A stretch of 64,000 nucleotides of DNA, from positions 372,001-436,000 of the forward strand of contig NZ_SPUJ01000004.1 in NCBI RefSeq assembly GCF_004522105.1, in the 5' to 3' direction. The notes below the pieces were generated by a model, which made no database searches, was not told the origin of the DNA, and saw only the letters and a list, made by a program, of their open reading frames with translations. The number at the start of each line of letters is the position of its first letter. The first letter of the stretch is position 1. Source of the stretch: Nocardioides sp. 1609 (GTDB taxonomy: Bacteria > Actinomycetota > Actinomycetes > Propionibacteriales > Nocardioidaceae). The translations under genes were made by a program, and so were the position numbers. Below are positions 55,495 to 63,767 of the stretch, one piece after another.

Positions 55495-56432
55495 CGGCCC
55501 TGCCCCCTCGCGTCGTCGGTGTCGGTGTCGGTGTCGATGTCGGTGTCGATGTCGGAGTCCGACCCGTCCAGGTCGAGGTACCGCCCGGTGTAGACCGCCT
55601 CGGCCAGTCCGACCGAGCCGGCGAACTCGAAACCGTCGGCGCCGCTGCCGGGCTCGCTCGCGGTGATGCTCGACTCCCGGACGAACGGCTCGACCAGGAT
55701 GTCGCGCGTGCCGAGTGCCTGCACGAGCTCGCCGATCTCGGCGCGCGAGGAGACGGTGCCGGTCAGCTCGACGCACCCCACGACCACCACCGCGCCGAAC
55801 GGGTCCGGGCCGGGGCACAGCGGGGCCTCGGTCGTGGCCGACGCGTCCGCCACCGTCGGGTCCTCGGGGAGCATGATCGTGACCGAGGTGTACGCCGCCC
55901 CGCCCGGCAGCGCCTCGTCGAGCGCCTGCACGACCTTCGAGACCGCGACCTCGTGGGCCATCGTGTCCTCGAGGTCCGAGGCACGGACGGTGACGTTCCC
56001 GACGTAGGTGCGGACGTCGGCCAGCTCGGCGATCTGCCGCTGCAGCCCGGCCGCGGCCTGCTCGTCGGCGCGCAGGTCGGTCTCGGCGTTGGCCAGCGTC
56101 ATGCGGAGCAGGCCCCAGGTCGCTGCGATCACGACGAGCACGACCGCGGCGGCCGCGAGGAACCGGTGCCGCAGGCTGCGGACCTTCATCTCCTCGAAGA
56201 CCCACGGCGAGAGCAGGTTGACCGAGGCGGAGACCGACTGGGCGCGGCGTCGTCCACGGACCGGCTTCGCGGCGCCCTTCTCGGGCTTCCCGGTCTTCGC
56301 GGCCTTCCCGGTCTTCGCGGCCTTCCCTGGCTTCCCGGTCGTCACGGGCTTGCCGTCGGCCGGCTTGCGGCCGAAGCCGCGCCGCTTCTCCGGCACCGGG
56401 TCCGGGTTCCTGGTCAGGGTGGGCGCGCTCAC
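55491..56432 (-). CDS. pilN: T4P alignment-complex protein PilN with lysine-rich N-terminus
   Basis: A 313-residue PilN-like protein. The cytoplasmic N-terminus has the PilN docking motif S-V-N-L-L-S (for PilM), here at about 70-75, preceded by a basic K-A-A-K-T-G-K repeat that usual PilN proteins lack. One helix (about 92-112), a coiled coil, then a ferredoxin-like domain. The C-terminus ends in D-I-D-T-D-I-D-T-D-T-D-T-D-D from a hexanucleotide repeat. GTG overlaps the pilM stop. Confidence 0.82.
   Translation of the reverse strand: MSAPTLTRNPDPVPEKRRGFGRKPADGKPVTTGKPGKAAKTGKAAKTGKPEKGAAKPVRGRRRAQSVSASVNLLSPWVFEEMKVRSLRHRFLAAAAVVLVVIAATWGLLRMTLANAETDLRADEQAAAGLQRQIAELADVRTYVGNVTVRASDLEDTMAHEVAVSKVVQALDEALPGGAAYTSVTIMLPEDPTVADASATTEAPLCPGPDPFGAVVVVGCVELTGTVSSRAEIGELVQALGTRDILVEPFVRESSITASEPGSGADGFEFAGSVGLAEAVYTGRYLDLDGSDSDIDTDIDTDTDTDDARGQGR
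55515..55556. repeat. Hexanucleotide microsatellite at the 3' end of pilN
   Basis: Seven 6-bp units, mostly GTCGGT with GTCGAT and a final GTCGGA, encode D-T-D / D-I-D on the minus strand. Slippage keeps the frame. Confidence 0.85.
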
Positions 56433-57451
56433 GCCGGGACTCCCAGGCAGAGACCGTAGGAGACGGCCAGGTCGGCGTCGTGGTCGAGACCCGTGGCGTT
56501 GCGGCCGCGGCCCGTGACCGGCGTGGGCAGTGCGTGGGCGGGGAGCCCGGTGGTCGCCGCGACGAGCTCGGAGAAGCCGGGGTTGGCGGCGCCGAGGCCG
56601 GTGAGGACGACGCGGTCCGGGGGGTGCTCGACGTCGGCCGCGGCGTAGAACCGCAGCGTGTCCCGGATCTCGTGGGCGAGCCGCTCGGCGGCCGCGCGGA
56701 CGATGGAGGAGACCTGGTCGGGCGCGTCGAGGTGCGCCGAGCGCTTGCGCTGCTCGGCGACCGAGGCGTCCTCGCCGGTCGCGTCGACCAGCGCCCGGGT
56801 CAGGGTCGCGCCACCGACCCCGGGGATCACCCGCACGAAGCGGGGCAGGCCCCGGGTGTGCACGGCGACGGAGATCTTCTCGGCGCCGACGTCGACGACC
56901 GCCTCGGTGCCGGCGTCGGGGGAGGTGTGCCGGGCGGCGGCCCGGACCAGGGCGAGCGGGGCGAGGTCGGCCGCGACCGGGCGCAGCCCGGCGGCCTGGA
57001 CGCTGCGGACGACGTCGTCCACCCCGTCGCGGGCGGTCGCCACCAGCAGCACCCGCACGAGGCGCTTGCCGTCGCGCTCGGTCTCGCCGAGCAGGACGTG
57101 GTCGATGTTGGCCTCGTCGACCGGCACCGGCAGGAGGTCGGCCACCAGGTAGCGCATCGCCTTGCGCAGGTCCTGCGCGGGCATCCAGTCGAGCTCGACC
57201 GGGCGCACCAGCACCGAGCCGCTCCCGACGCCGAGGCGCACCTGCTTCGACGAGAACCGCTGCTCGTGCCAGAGCCGTCGTACGGCGCGCGCCACCTCGA
57301 CGTGGTCGCGGAGCTGGCCACCCTCGACGGCCCCCGGGGGCAGGTCGACCCGGCCGGCGCGGCGCACGCGGGCGGACCGGCCGCGACCGGAGATCTCGAC
57401 GGCGCGGACCGCCGAGCTGCCGATGTCGAGTCCGACGACGGTGGATGCCAT
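56429..57451 (-). CDS. pilM: T4P assembly ATPase-like protein PilM
   Basis: A 340-residue actin-like (FtsA-fold) cytoplasmic protein of the alignment complex. V-V-G-L-D-I-G-S-S-A-V is the phosphate-1 motif, V-V-D-V-G-A-E the phosphate-2 motif and V-L-T-G-L-G the adenosine motif. It binds the PilN N-terminus. It is the first gene of the pilMNO-cyclase transcript, behind a perfect FliA/WhiG-type promoter. Confidence 0.92.
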   Translation of the reverse strand: MASTVVGLDIGSSAVRAVEISGRGRSARVRRAGRVDLPPGAVEGGQLRDHVEVARAVRRLWHEQRFSSKQVRLGVGSGSVLVRPVELDWMPAQDLRKAMRYLVADLLPVPVDEANIDHVLLGETERDGKRLVRVLLVATARDGVDDVVRSVQAAGLRPVAADLAPLALVRAAARHTSPDAGTEAVVDVGAEKISVAVHTRGLPRFVRVIPGVGGATLTRALVDATGEDASVAEQRKRSAHLDAPDQVSSIVRAAAERLAHEIRDTLRFYAAADVEHPPDRVVLTGLGAANPGFSELVAATTGLPAHALPTPVTGRGRNATGLDHDADLAVSYGLCLGVPA

Positions 57452-57499
57452 GGGCGGTTCTCCGGGCGGTGAGGAGGGATGAGGGCGAGCACCTGGTGC

Positions 57500-57526
57500 A
57501 TCGGCCGACGGCGTCCGCCACTTGAG
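57500..57526 (-). promoter_or_regulatory. FliA/WhiG-type promoter of the pilM operon
   Basis: Minus strand: CTCAAGT from 57526, 17 nt between CTCA and GCCGAT, and GCCGAT at 57505-57500. Transcription should begin about 40 nt before the pilM ATG. Confidence 0.8.
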
Positions 57527-57537
57527 GGCCCGCGAGG

Positions 57538-57564
57538 GTCAAGTCCGACCCGCCGCCGACCGAA
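57538..57564 (+). promoter_or_regulatory. FliA/WhiG-type promoter of pilT
   Basis: GTCAAGT from 57538 and ACCGAA at 57559-57564, with 17 nt between GTCA and ACCGAA. One mismatch in each box relative to the pilM copy; the -35 regions of the two divergent promoters are 12 bp apart. Confidence 0.65.
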
Positions 57565-57591
57565 GAGACACGTGAACGAAGGGAGCCCCCC

Positions 57592-58737
57592 ATGCCCGAG
57601 CCCACCGCCGCCGTCCCCCCCGAGCCCGACCACCACGCCGTCGACCCGCGCGCCCGCGAGTTCCTGAACAGCCTGTTCGAGCTGGTCGTGAGCCGCGAGG
57701 CGAGCGACCTGCACCTGCGTCCCGGCGCCGTCGCCAAGATCCGTGTCGACGGCGCGCTCGAGGACGCCACCACCGCGCCGCTCGACGCGACCCTGGTCTC
57801 GGCGATGGTGGCGGCCTCGATGTCGGCGGCCACCCGCCGCGAGTTCCTGCGCGACTACGAGGCGGACTTCGCCGTCGTGGTCGACGGCGTCGGCCGCTTC
57901 CGCGCCAACGCCTTCCGCACCCGCGGGGACGACGGCATCATCCTGCGCCGGGTCCGCGACGCGCCGATCCCGCTCGCCGACCTCGACGTGCCGGCCTCGG
58001 TGCACGACCTGGCCCGCAAGCAGCGTGGCCTGGTGCTGGTGACCGGGCCGACCGGCTCGGGCAAGTCGACGACGCTGGCGGGGATGGTCGACCTGATCAA
58101 CCGCGAGCGGGCCTGCCACATCCTCACCCTCGAGGACCCGATCGAGTTCATGCACACCGACCGGGTCGCCACCGTCACCCAGCGCGAGCTCGGCACCGAC
58201 ACGCGCAGCTGGCCGAACGCGCTGCGGGCCGCGATGCGGCAGGACCCCGACGTCATCCTGATCGGCGAGCTGCGCGACAAGGACACCGTGCACGCGGCGA
58301 TGACCGCCGCCGAGACCGGCCACCTGGTCCTCGGCTCGATGCACACCAACGACGCCCGCGAGACGGTGCACCGGCTGATCGAGTTCTTCCCGGCCGAGGA
58401 GCAGCAGCGCGTGCGCGCCGTCCTGGCCGGTTCCCTCGAGGGCGTCGTGTGCCAGCGCCTGGTCCGGCGGATCGACGGCGGCCGGGTGTGCGTCATGGAG
58501 GTCGCGGTGCGTGACGCGCGCTTCTCCGAGGCGATCGCCGAGCCCGACAAGACCCACCTGATCCCGACCATCCTCGCCTCGGGTGAGTACTCCGGCATGC
58601 AGACCTTCGACCAGCACCTCTTCACGCTGGTGACCTCCGGCGTCCTCGACGAGGAGACCGCCCGGACGGCGGCGTCCAAGCCGCACGACCTCGCCGTGAT
58701 GCTGCGCCGCGCCGGGTGGAACCCGGTCGCGGTCTGA
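57592..58737 (+). CDS. pilT: T4P retraction ATPase PilT
   Basis: A 381-residue hexameric retraction motor. Walker A G-P-T-G-S-G-K-S-T-T at 152-161, the Asp box L-E-D-P-I-E-F, Walker B G-E-L-R-D and His box G-S-M-H-T-N-D are intact; the PAS-like N-terminal domain has S-D-L-H-L-R-P-G. A second PilT-like protein is encoded at 61165. ATG start after GAAGGGAG. Confidence 0.93.
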   Translation: MPEPTAAVPPEPDHHAVDPRAREFLNSLFELVVSREASDLHLRPGAVAKIRVDGALEDATTAPLDATLVSAMVAASMSAATRREFLRDYEADFAVVVDGVGRFRANAFRTRGDDGIILRRVRDAPIPLADLDVPASVHDLARKQRGLVLVTGPTGSGKSTTLAGMVDLINRERACHILTLEDPIEFMHTDRVATVTQRELGTDTRSWPNALRAAMRQDPDVILIGELRDKDTVHAAMTAAETGHLVLGSMHTNDARETVHRLIEFFPAEEQQRVRAVLAGSLEGVVCQRLVRRIDGGRVCVMEVAVRDARFSEAIAEPDKTHLIPTILASGEYSGMQTFDQHLFTLVTSGVLDEETARTAASKPHDLAVMLRRAGWNPVAV

Positions 58738-58742
58738 CCCAC

Positions 58743-58790
58743 CGGCCCCTCGACCGAGCCACCATGGGGGAGGCTCGGCTCGAGGGGCCG
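58743..58790. terminator. Terminator after pilT
   Basis: CGGCCCCTCGACCGAGCC (58743-58760) pairs with 58772-58790 with a one-base bulge. Confidence 0.75.
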
Positions 58791-58867
58791 CGTGCCGGGC
58801 GCGTGCCGCCCGACCACCGGCGGCGTGCCCCGGCGGCGTTCCCCGGCGGCGCCCGACTCCGGTCGCC

Positions 58868-58873
58868 TATCGT
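58868..58873 (+). promoter_or_regulatory. -10 box of leaderless rsiG-like gene
   Basis: TATCGT lies 7 nt before the GTG at 58881. It is unlike the pil promoters, so the regulator would be made independently of its target sigma. Confidence 0.45.
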
Positions 58874-58880
58874 GACCGCC

Positions 58881-59387
58881 GTGAGCGACGACCTTCCCCC
58901 GAGCGGACAGCGGCGCACCATCACCGCGGCGGCGGCCTCGCCGCACCTGGCGCAGGTGAGCCTGCCCGAGCTGCGGTCCTACCGCGAGAAGCTGCGCGCG
59001 GAGGAGGAGCGGATCTCCTACTGGCGTCGCCTGATCCACGCGCGGGTCGACCTGCTCCAGGCCGGTTCGCTCGCCGACTCCCCGGTGCTGGACGTCGACG
59101 CGCTCGCCCGGGTGCTCGGTGACACCGGGCGGGGGCAGGTGCGCGCGGCGCTGCACCGGGTGCGCGCGGCCGACCCGCTCCCCGACCTGCCCGACCTCGA
59201 GGGCGTGTGGACGACGCCGTCCGACGAGGCCGGCACCGCCGAGGCTCTCGAGCGGCTCGGCGCCGCCGAGCAGACGCTGACGACGTACCGGCGCGGCCTG
59301 CACGACCGCATCGACGAGGCCACCGCCGAGCTGATCGTCCGCTACCGCCAGGACCCGACGCGGGCACTGGAGATCCTCGCCCCGTAA
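58881..59387 (+). CDS. RsiG-like anti-sigma factor with twin c-di-GMP-type motifs
   Basis: A 168-residue helical protein. Helix one has E42-x3-S46-x2-R49-x3-H53-x3-D57 and helix two E130-x3-T134-x2-R137-x3-H141-x3-D145, the exact spacing of the E-x3-S-x2-R-x3-Q-x3-D motifs with which RsiG binds c-di-GMP and clamps sigma WhiG. Gln is His in both, Ser is Thr in the second. The two helices would form an antiparallel coiled coil. It lies between pilT and pilB, whose promoters look WhiG/FliA-like. In Rubrobacter this switch controls T4P. Confidence 0.8.
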   Translation: MSDDLPPSGQRRTITAAAASPHLAQVSLPELRSYREKLRAEEERISYWRRLIHARVDLLQAGSLADSPVLDVDALARVLGDTGRGQVRAALHRVRAADPLPDLPDLEGVWTTPSDEAGTAEALERLGAAEQTLTTYRRGLHDRIDEATAELIVRYRQDPTRALEILAP

Positions 59388-59402
59388 CGCCCCCGCCAGG
59401 CG

Positions 59403-59429
59403 CTCAAGTCGCCGTTCCCCGCTGCCGAG
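59403..59429 (+). promoter_or_regulatory. FliA/WhiG-type promoter of pilB
   Basis: CTCAAGT from 59403, 17 nt between CTCA and GCCGAG (59424-59429). Predicted start of transcription about 59436. Confidence 0.75.
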
Positions 59430-59438
59430 ACTCACTCT

Positions 59439-59469
59439 GCGTGGCCGGGTCCCCCCCACCCGGCCACGC
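59439..59469 (+). other. Hairpin in the pilB leader
   Basis: GCGTGGCCGGGT (59439-59450) pairs perfectly with 59458-59469 around a 7-nt C loop. It lies between the pilB promoter and start codon; either the terminator of the rsiG-like gene or a leader structure of pilB. Confidence 0.6.
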
Positions 59470-59504
59470 GGACATCTTCCAGCGGACCAGGAACGGAGAC
59501 CGAC

Positions 59505-61178
59505 GTGCTGACGACGACCGGGGACACCATCGAGGCGCTGCTGGCGGCCGGGCTCGTCACGGCGGACGACGTCGCCCTCGCCGCGGCGTCCGCGGCGCCC
59601 GGCCAGTCGGTGGTGGAGGTGCTGGTCGACCGCGGCGCCGTCGACCGGCTGTCCCTGATGCACCTGGCGGCCGAGACCGCCGGGCTCGAGTACGTCGACC
59701 TGACCGACCTCCCGATCGACGCGTCGGCGGCCTCGCTGCTGCCGGGAGACTTCGCGCGCCGCTCGTCGGTCATCCCGTTCGCCCGTCGCGACGGCGCGCT
59801 GCACGTCGCCGTCCCGCTCCGGGCGCTGAACGACCTCGACCTCAAGGACGACATCGCACGGCTGACGCGGCACCGCGTCGTGTTCGCGCTGGCCGGGCGC
59901 GGCGAGATCGAGGCCCAGATCAACCGCAGCTACCGGGCCGAGGGCGAGCTCGCGACGCTCGGCTCCGACCTGGACGTCGGCGACGAGCCGGAGGAGCTCG
60001 ACAACTTCACCGAGGTCACCGAGGACGCGCCCGTCGTCCGGTTCGTGAACCTGCTCATCAGCCAGGCGATCAGCGACCGGGCCTCCGACGTCCACCTCGA
60101 GCCGACCGAGCGCGAGCTCCGGGTGCGCTACCGCATCGACGGCGTCCTCACCGACGCCCACCGGGCGCCCCGCTCGATCGTCAACGGCGTCATCAGCCGG
60201 ATCAAGATCATGGCCGACATGAACATCGCCGAGCGGCGGATCCCGCAGGACGGCCGGCTCACCGTCACGCACGGCACCCGGACGATGGACCTCCGCGTCG
60301 CGACCCTGCCGACGGTGTGGGGCGAGAAGATCGTGATGCGGGTGCTCGACAACTCCAACACCCGGCTCAGCCTCGACGACCTCGGCTTCAGCGAGCACAA
60401 CTACCAGCGGTTCAAGGCGTCGTACAGCAAGCCCTACGGGATGATCCTGGTGACCGGGCCGACCGGGTCGGGCAAGTCGACGACGCTCTACGCGACGCTG
60501 AACATCCTGAACCAGCCGCACGTCAACGTGATCACGGTCGAGGACCCGGTGGAGTACCGGCTGGCCGGGATCAACCAGGTGCAGACCAACCCGAAGGCCG
60601 GGCTGACCTTCGCCTCAGCGCTGCGCAGCATCCTGCGCTCGGACCCCGACATCGTGCTGATCGGCGAGATCCGCGACCACGAGACGGCCAACATCGCCGT
60701 CGAGGCCGCGCTCACCGGCCACCTCGTGCTCTCGACGCTGCACACGAACGACGCGCCGAGCGCGCTGACCCGCCTGGTGGAGATGGGGATCGAGCCGTTC
60801 CTGGTGAGCTCCTCGCTCGACTGCATCGTGGCCCAGCGGCTGTGTCGGGCGCTGTGCAAGCGCTGCGCCGTCGAGTACGAGCCCGACCCGGCCGAGCTCG
60901 CCTCGGTCGAGCTGGTGCTGCCGGCCGGCGTGACCACGCTGCACCGCCCGGTCGGCTGCTCGTCGTGCGGAGGCACCGGCTACCGCGGCCGGATGGCGCT
61001 GCACGAGGTGATGCCGGTGTCCGAGGAGATCGAACGCATGACCGTCCGTCGGGCCTCGACGGAGGAGATCGGGCGCCAGGCCCGCACGGAGGGGATGACG
61101 ACGTTGCGCGAGGACGGATGCCTCAAGGTCCTGCAGGGCCGGACCACCATCGAGGAGGTGCTCCGTGTCGTGGGGTGA
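59505..61178 (+). CDS. pilB: T4P extension ATPase PilB
   Basis: A 557-residue extension motor. An N-terminal MshEN-like domain (about 1-135; this fold binds c-di-GMP in some PilB/MshE proteins), then the ATPase: Walker A G-P-T-G-S-G-K-S-T-T from 318, V-E-D-P-V-E, G-E-I-R-D and S-T-L-H-T-N-D. A four-cysteine zinc site is present (C-R-A-L-C-K-R-C and C-S-S-C-G-G-T-G-Y). GTG start after GGAGACC. Confidence 0.94.
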   Translation: MLTTTGDTIEALLAAGLVTADDVALAAASAAPGQSVVEVLVDRGAVDRLSLMHLAAETAGLEYVDLTDLPIDASAASLLPGDFARRSSVIPFARRDGALHVAVPLRALNDLDLKDDIARLTRHRVVFALAGRGEIEAQINRSYRAEGELATLGSDLDVGDEPEELDNFTEVTEDAPVVRFVNLLISQAISDRASDVHLEPTERELRVRYRIDGVLTDAHRAPRSIVNGVISRIKIMADMNIAERRIPQDGRLTVTHGTRTMDLRVATLPTVWGEKIVMRVLDNSNTRLSLDDLGFSEHNYQRFKASYSKPYGMILVTGPTGSGKSTTLYATLNILNQPHVNVITVEDPVEYRLAGINQVQTNPKAGLTFASALRSILRSDPDIVLIGEIRDHETANIAVEAALTGHLVLSTLHTNDAPSALTRLVEMGIEPFLVSSSLDCIVAQRLCRALCKRCAVEYEPDPAELASVELVLPAGVTTLHRPVGCSSCGGTGYRGRMALHEVMPVSEEIERMTVRRASTEEIGRQARTEGMTTLREDGCLKVLQGRTTIEEVLRVVG

Positions 61179-62394
61179 GCCGCAGGGCGGGGCCCCGGGC
61201 GCGGTCGCACCCATCGACCTCGACCAGCTGCTGGCCCACGCCACCCGTGCCGGCGCCTCCGACCTGCACCTGACGGTCGGCGCCCCGCCGACCATGCGGA
61301 TCCGCGGGTCCATGGTGCCCGTGCCCGACCAGCAGCCGCTGGAGGCACGTCAGCTCCGGGAGAGCATCTACGCCATCCTCACCGAGGCACAGCGCAAGGT
61401 GCTGGAGGAGGAGCGCGAGCTCGACCTCGCCCACTCGACGCACGGGGTCGGCCGGTTCCGCGTGAACGTCTTCTGGCAGCGCGACTCCATCGGCGCGGTC
61501 CTGCGGATGATCCCGTGGGAGATCAAGCGGCTCGAGGACCTCGGCATGCCGCCGGTGCTCGGCACCCTGGCCAACCTCAAGCGCGGCCTGGTGCTGGTCA
61601 CCGGCCCGACCGGGTCCGGCAAGTCGACGACGCTGGCCGCGATCATCGACCAGGTCAACCGCACCCGGCGCGGTCACATCATGACCATCGAGGACCCGAT
61701 CGAGTTCCTCCACCAGCACCACGGCTGCCTGGTCAACCAGCGCGAGGTCGGCGCGGACACCCACGACTTCCGCAGCGCGCTCAAGCACGTGCTGCGCCAG
61801 GACCCGGACGTCATCCTGGTCGGCGAGCTCCGCGACCTCGACACCATCTCGGTCGCGATCAGCGCCGCCGAGACCGGCCACCTGGTGTTCGCGACCCTGC
61901 ACACCCAGAGCGCCCAGGACACCGTCTCCCGCGTCGTCGACGTGTTCCCGGCCAACCAGCAGCAGCAGGTCCGCACCCAGCTCGCCGCCACCCTGCAGGC
62001 CGTCGTGTGCCAGAGCCTGGTGCCGTCGGTCGACGGCCGCGGCCGGGTCCCCGCCGTCGAGGTGATGATGTGCACCGAGGGCATCCGGGCGATGATCCGC
62101 GACGACAAGCTGCAGCAGATCCCGGGCGCCCTGCAGGCCGGCGGCCGCCAGGGCATGCAGACCCTCAACGCCCACCTCGCCGAGCACGTGAAGTCCGGCC
62201 GGATCAGCCAGGACACGGGCCTGGAGTACTGCTCCAACATCGGCGACTTCATCACCCTGCTCGGCGGCGGGAGCCGGGCCGCGACCGAGGCCGCCTCCCT
62301 CGCGGCGACGCAGTCCCCGTCCACCTTCGGGACGAGCCGTCCCGACCCGTCCGACCCGTGGCGCGTCGCCTCGACGCCGGGAGCCGTGACGTGA
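61165..62394 (+). CDS. Second PilT-type ATPase (PilT/PilU-like)
   Basis: A 409-residue PilT-family ATPase distinct from the one at 57592. Walker A G-P-T-G-S-G-K-S-T-T from 147, I-E-D-P-I-E-F, G-E-L-R-D and A-T-L-H-T-Q-S (His box). A Ser/Thr/Pro-rich tail follows the ATPase domain. GTG overlaps the pilB stop by 14 nt; the pilC start overlaps its stop (GTGA), so it belongs to the pilB-C operon. Confidence 0.92.
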   Translation: MSWGEPQGGAPGAVAPIDLDQLLAHATRAGASDLHLTVGAPPTMRIRGSMVPVPDQQPLEARQLRESIYAILTEAQRKVLEEERELDLAHSTHGVGRFRVNVFWQRDSIGAVLRMIPWEIKRLEDLGMPPVLGTLANLKRGLVLVTGPTGSGKSTTLAAIIDQVNRTRRGHIMTIEDPIEFLHQHHGCLVNQREVGADTHDFRSALKHVLRQDPDVILVGELRDLDTISVAISAAETGHLVFATLHTQSAQDTVSRVVDVFPANQQQQVRTQLAATLQAVVCQSLVPSVDGRGRVPAVEVMMCTEGIRAMIRDDKLQQIPGALQAGGRQGMQTLNAHLAEHVKSGRISQDTGLEYCSNIGDFITLLGGGSRAATEAASLAATQSPSTFGTSRPDPSDPWRVASTPGAVT

Positions 62395-63608
62395 GCGTCG
62401 GCCACTACGACTACAAGGTCCGCGACGCCGACGGTCGGTTCCGCGAGGGCCGGGTCAAGGCCGAGACGCAGAGCGCCGTCGCCGAGAAGCTGATGGCGAT
62501 GGGCTACATCCCGCTCGAGGTCAAGGAGGCCGGGACCGGGCTGCAGAAGGAGCTGAGCCTCGGCCGCAAGCGCGTGAAGATGAAGGACCTCGCCGTCTTC
62601 GCCCGCCAGCTGGCGACCATGATCGACGCCGGCCTCACCCTGCTCCGCTCCCTCTCGATCCTCGCCGAGCAGGTGGAGAACCCCTCGCTCCGCGAGGTCC
62701 TCGCCAAGGTCAAGACCGACGTCGAGGGCGGGCACAGCCTGTCCAGCGCGTTCGCCAACGACGAGCACCACACGTTCCCGCCGTTCATGATCAGCATGAC
62801 GAAGGCCGGCGAGGCCGGGGGGTTCCTCGACCTCGCGATGCGCCAGGTCGCCGACACGTTCGAGGCCGAGGTCAAGCTCCGCGGCAAGGTCAAGGCGGCG
62901 ATGACCTACCCCGTCGTCGTGTTCGTGATGGCGATCCTGATGTGCGTCGGCATGCTGCTGTTCATCGTCCCCGTCTTCGAGAAGATGTTCAGCGACCTCG
63001 GCGGGGAGCTCCCCGCGCCGACCCAGTTCCTCGTCAACCTGTCCGCCGCGCTCCGGTTCATCGGACCCGGCCTCGTCGTCGTGGTCGTCGCCTTCCTGTG
63101 GTGGTGGCGACGACACAAGAACGACGAGAAGGTCCGCGACGTCGTCGACCCGCTCAAGCTCAGGCTGCCGGTGTTCGGCGGGCTCGCCCGCAAGATCGCG
63201 CTGGCCCGGTTCTCCCGCAACCTCAGCGTCCTGCTGTCCTCGGGCGTGCCGATCCTGGCCTCGCTCGAGATCGTGGGGTCGACCACCGGCTCGGTCGTGA
63301 TCACCCGCGCCCTCGACGACGTCCGGCAGTCGGTCGCCCAGGGCGCCTCGATGTCGGGCCCGCTCGCCGGGCACGCCATCTTCCCGCCGATGGTGGTGCA
63401 GATGATCGCGTCCGGTGAGGAGACCGGCGCCGTCGACAGCATGCTCAAGCGGATCGCGGCGTTCTACGACGAGGAGGTCGAGGCCACCACCGAGGCGCTG
63501 ACCTCGCTCATCGAGCCGCTGATGATCGCGGTGCTCGGTGCCCTGGTCGGCGGCATGATCGTGGCGCTGTACCTGCCGATCTTCAACGTCGCGAACCTCA
63601 TCCAGTGA
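62391..63608 (+). CDS. pilC: T4P inner-membrane platform protein PilC
   Basis: A 405-residue platform protein with two GspF repeats. F-A-R-Q-L-A-T-M-I-D-A-G-L-T-L-L and F-S-R-N-L-S-V-L-L-S-S-G-V-P-I-L start the two cytoplasmic domains; G-E-A-G-G-F-L and G-E-E-T-G-A-V are the paired conserved motifs; three membrane helices. Coupled to the upstream ATPase gene. No pilin gene follows within the window. Confidence 0.94.
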   Translation: MSVGHYDYKVRDADGRFREGRVKAETQSAVAEKLMAMGYIPLEVKEAGTGLQKELSLGRKRVKMKDLAVFARQLATMIDAGLTLLRSLSILAEQVENPSLREVLAKVKTDVEGGHSLSSAFANDEHHTFPPFMISMTKAGEAGGFLDLAMRQVADTFEAEVKLRGKVKAAMTYPVVVFVMAILMCVGMLLFIVPVFEKMFSDLGGELPAPTQFLVNLSAALRFIGPGLVVVVVAFLWWWRRHKNDEKVRDVVDPLKLRLPVFGGLARKIALARFSRNLSVLLSSGVPILASLEIVGSTTGSVVITRALDDVRQSVAQGASMSGPLAGHAIFPPMVVQMIASGEETGAVDSMLKRIAAFYDEEVEATTEALTSLIEPLMIAVLGALVGGMIVALYLPIFNVANLIQ

Positions 63609-63710
63609 GCGCGGGCGGGGCGACGACCGCCTCGTCGCGGGCACGGTGCTGCTGTCGTGCACCTGCGACCCGGGGGCTGAGGCGGCCCGGACAGCTCGTC
63701 CGGGCGTGAG

Positions 63711-63746
63711 ACGGCCCTGCCGCCTGGAAGAAGGCGACAGGGCCGT
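63711..63746. terminator. Terminator after pilC
   Basis: 15-bp arms (63711-63725, 63732-63746) with one mismatch and a 6-nt loop, between convergent genes. Confidence 0.8.
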
Positions 63747-63767
63747 CGTCAGTGGGGCCGTCGAGGG

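Noticed and set aside
57511..57540. CTTGA-N13-TCAAG inverted repeat between pilM and pilT as a regulator site
   Set aside because: It is fully explained by the two divergent CTCAAGT/GTCAAGT -35 elements of the pilM and pilT promoters.
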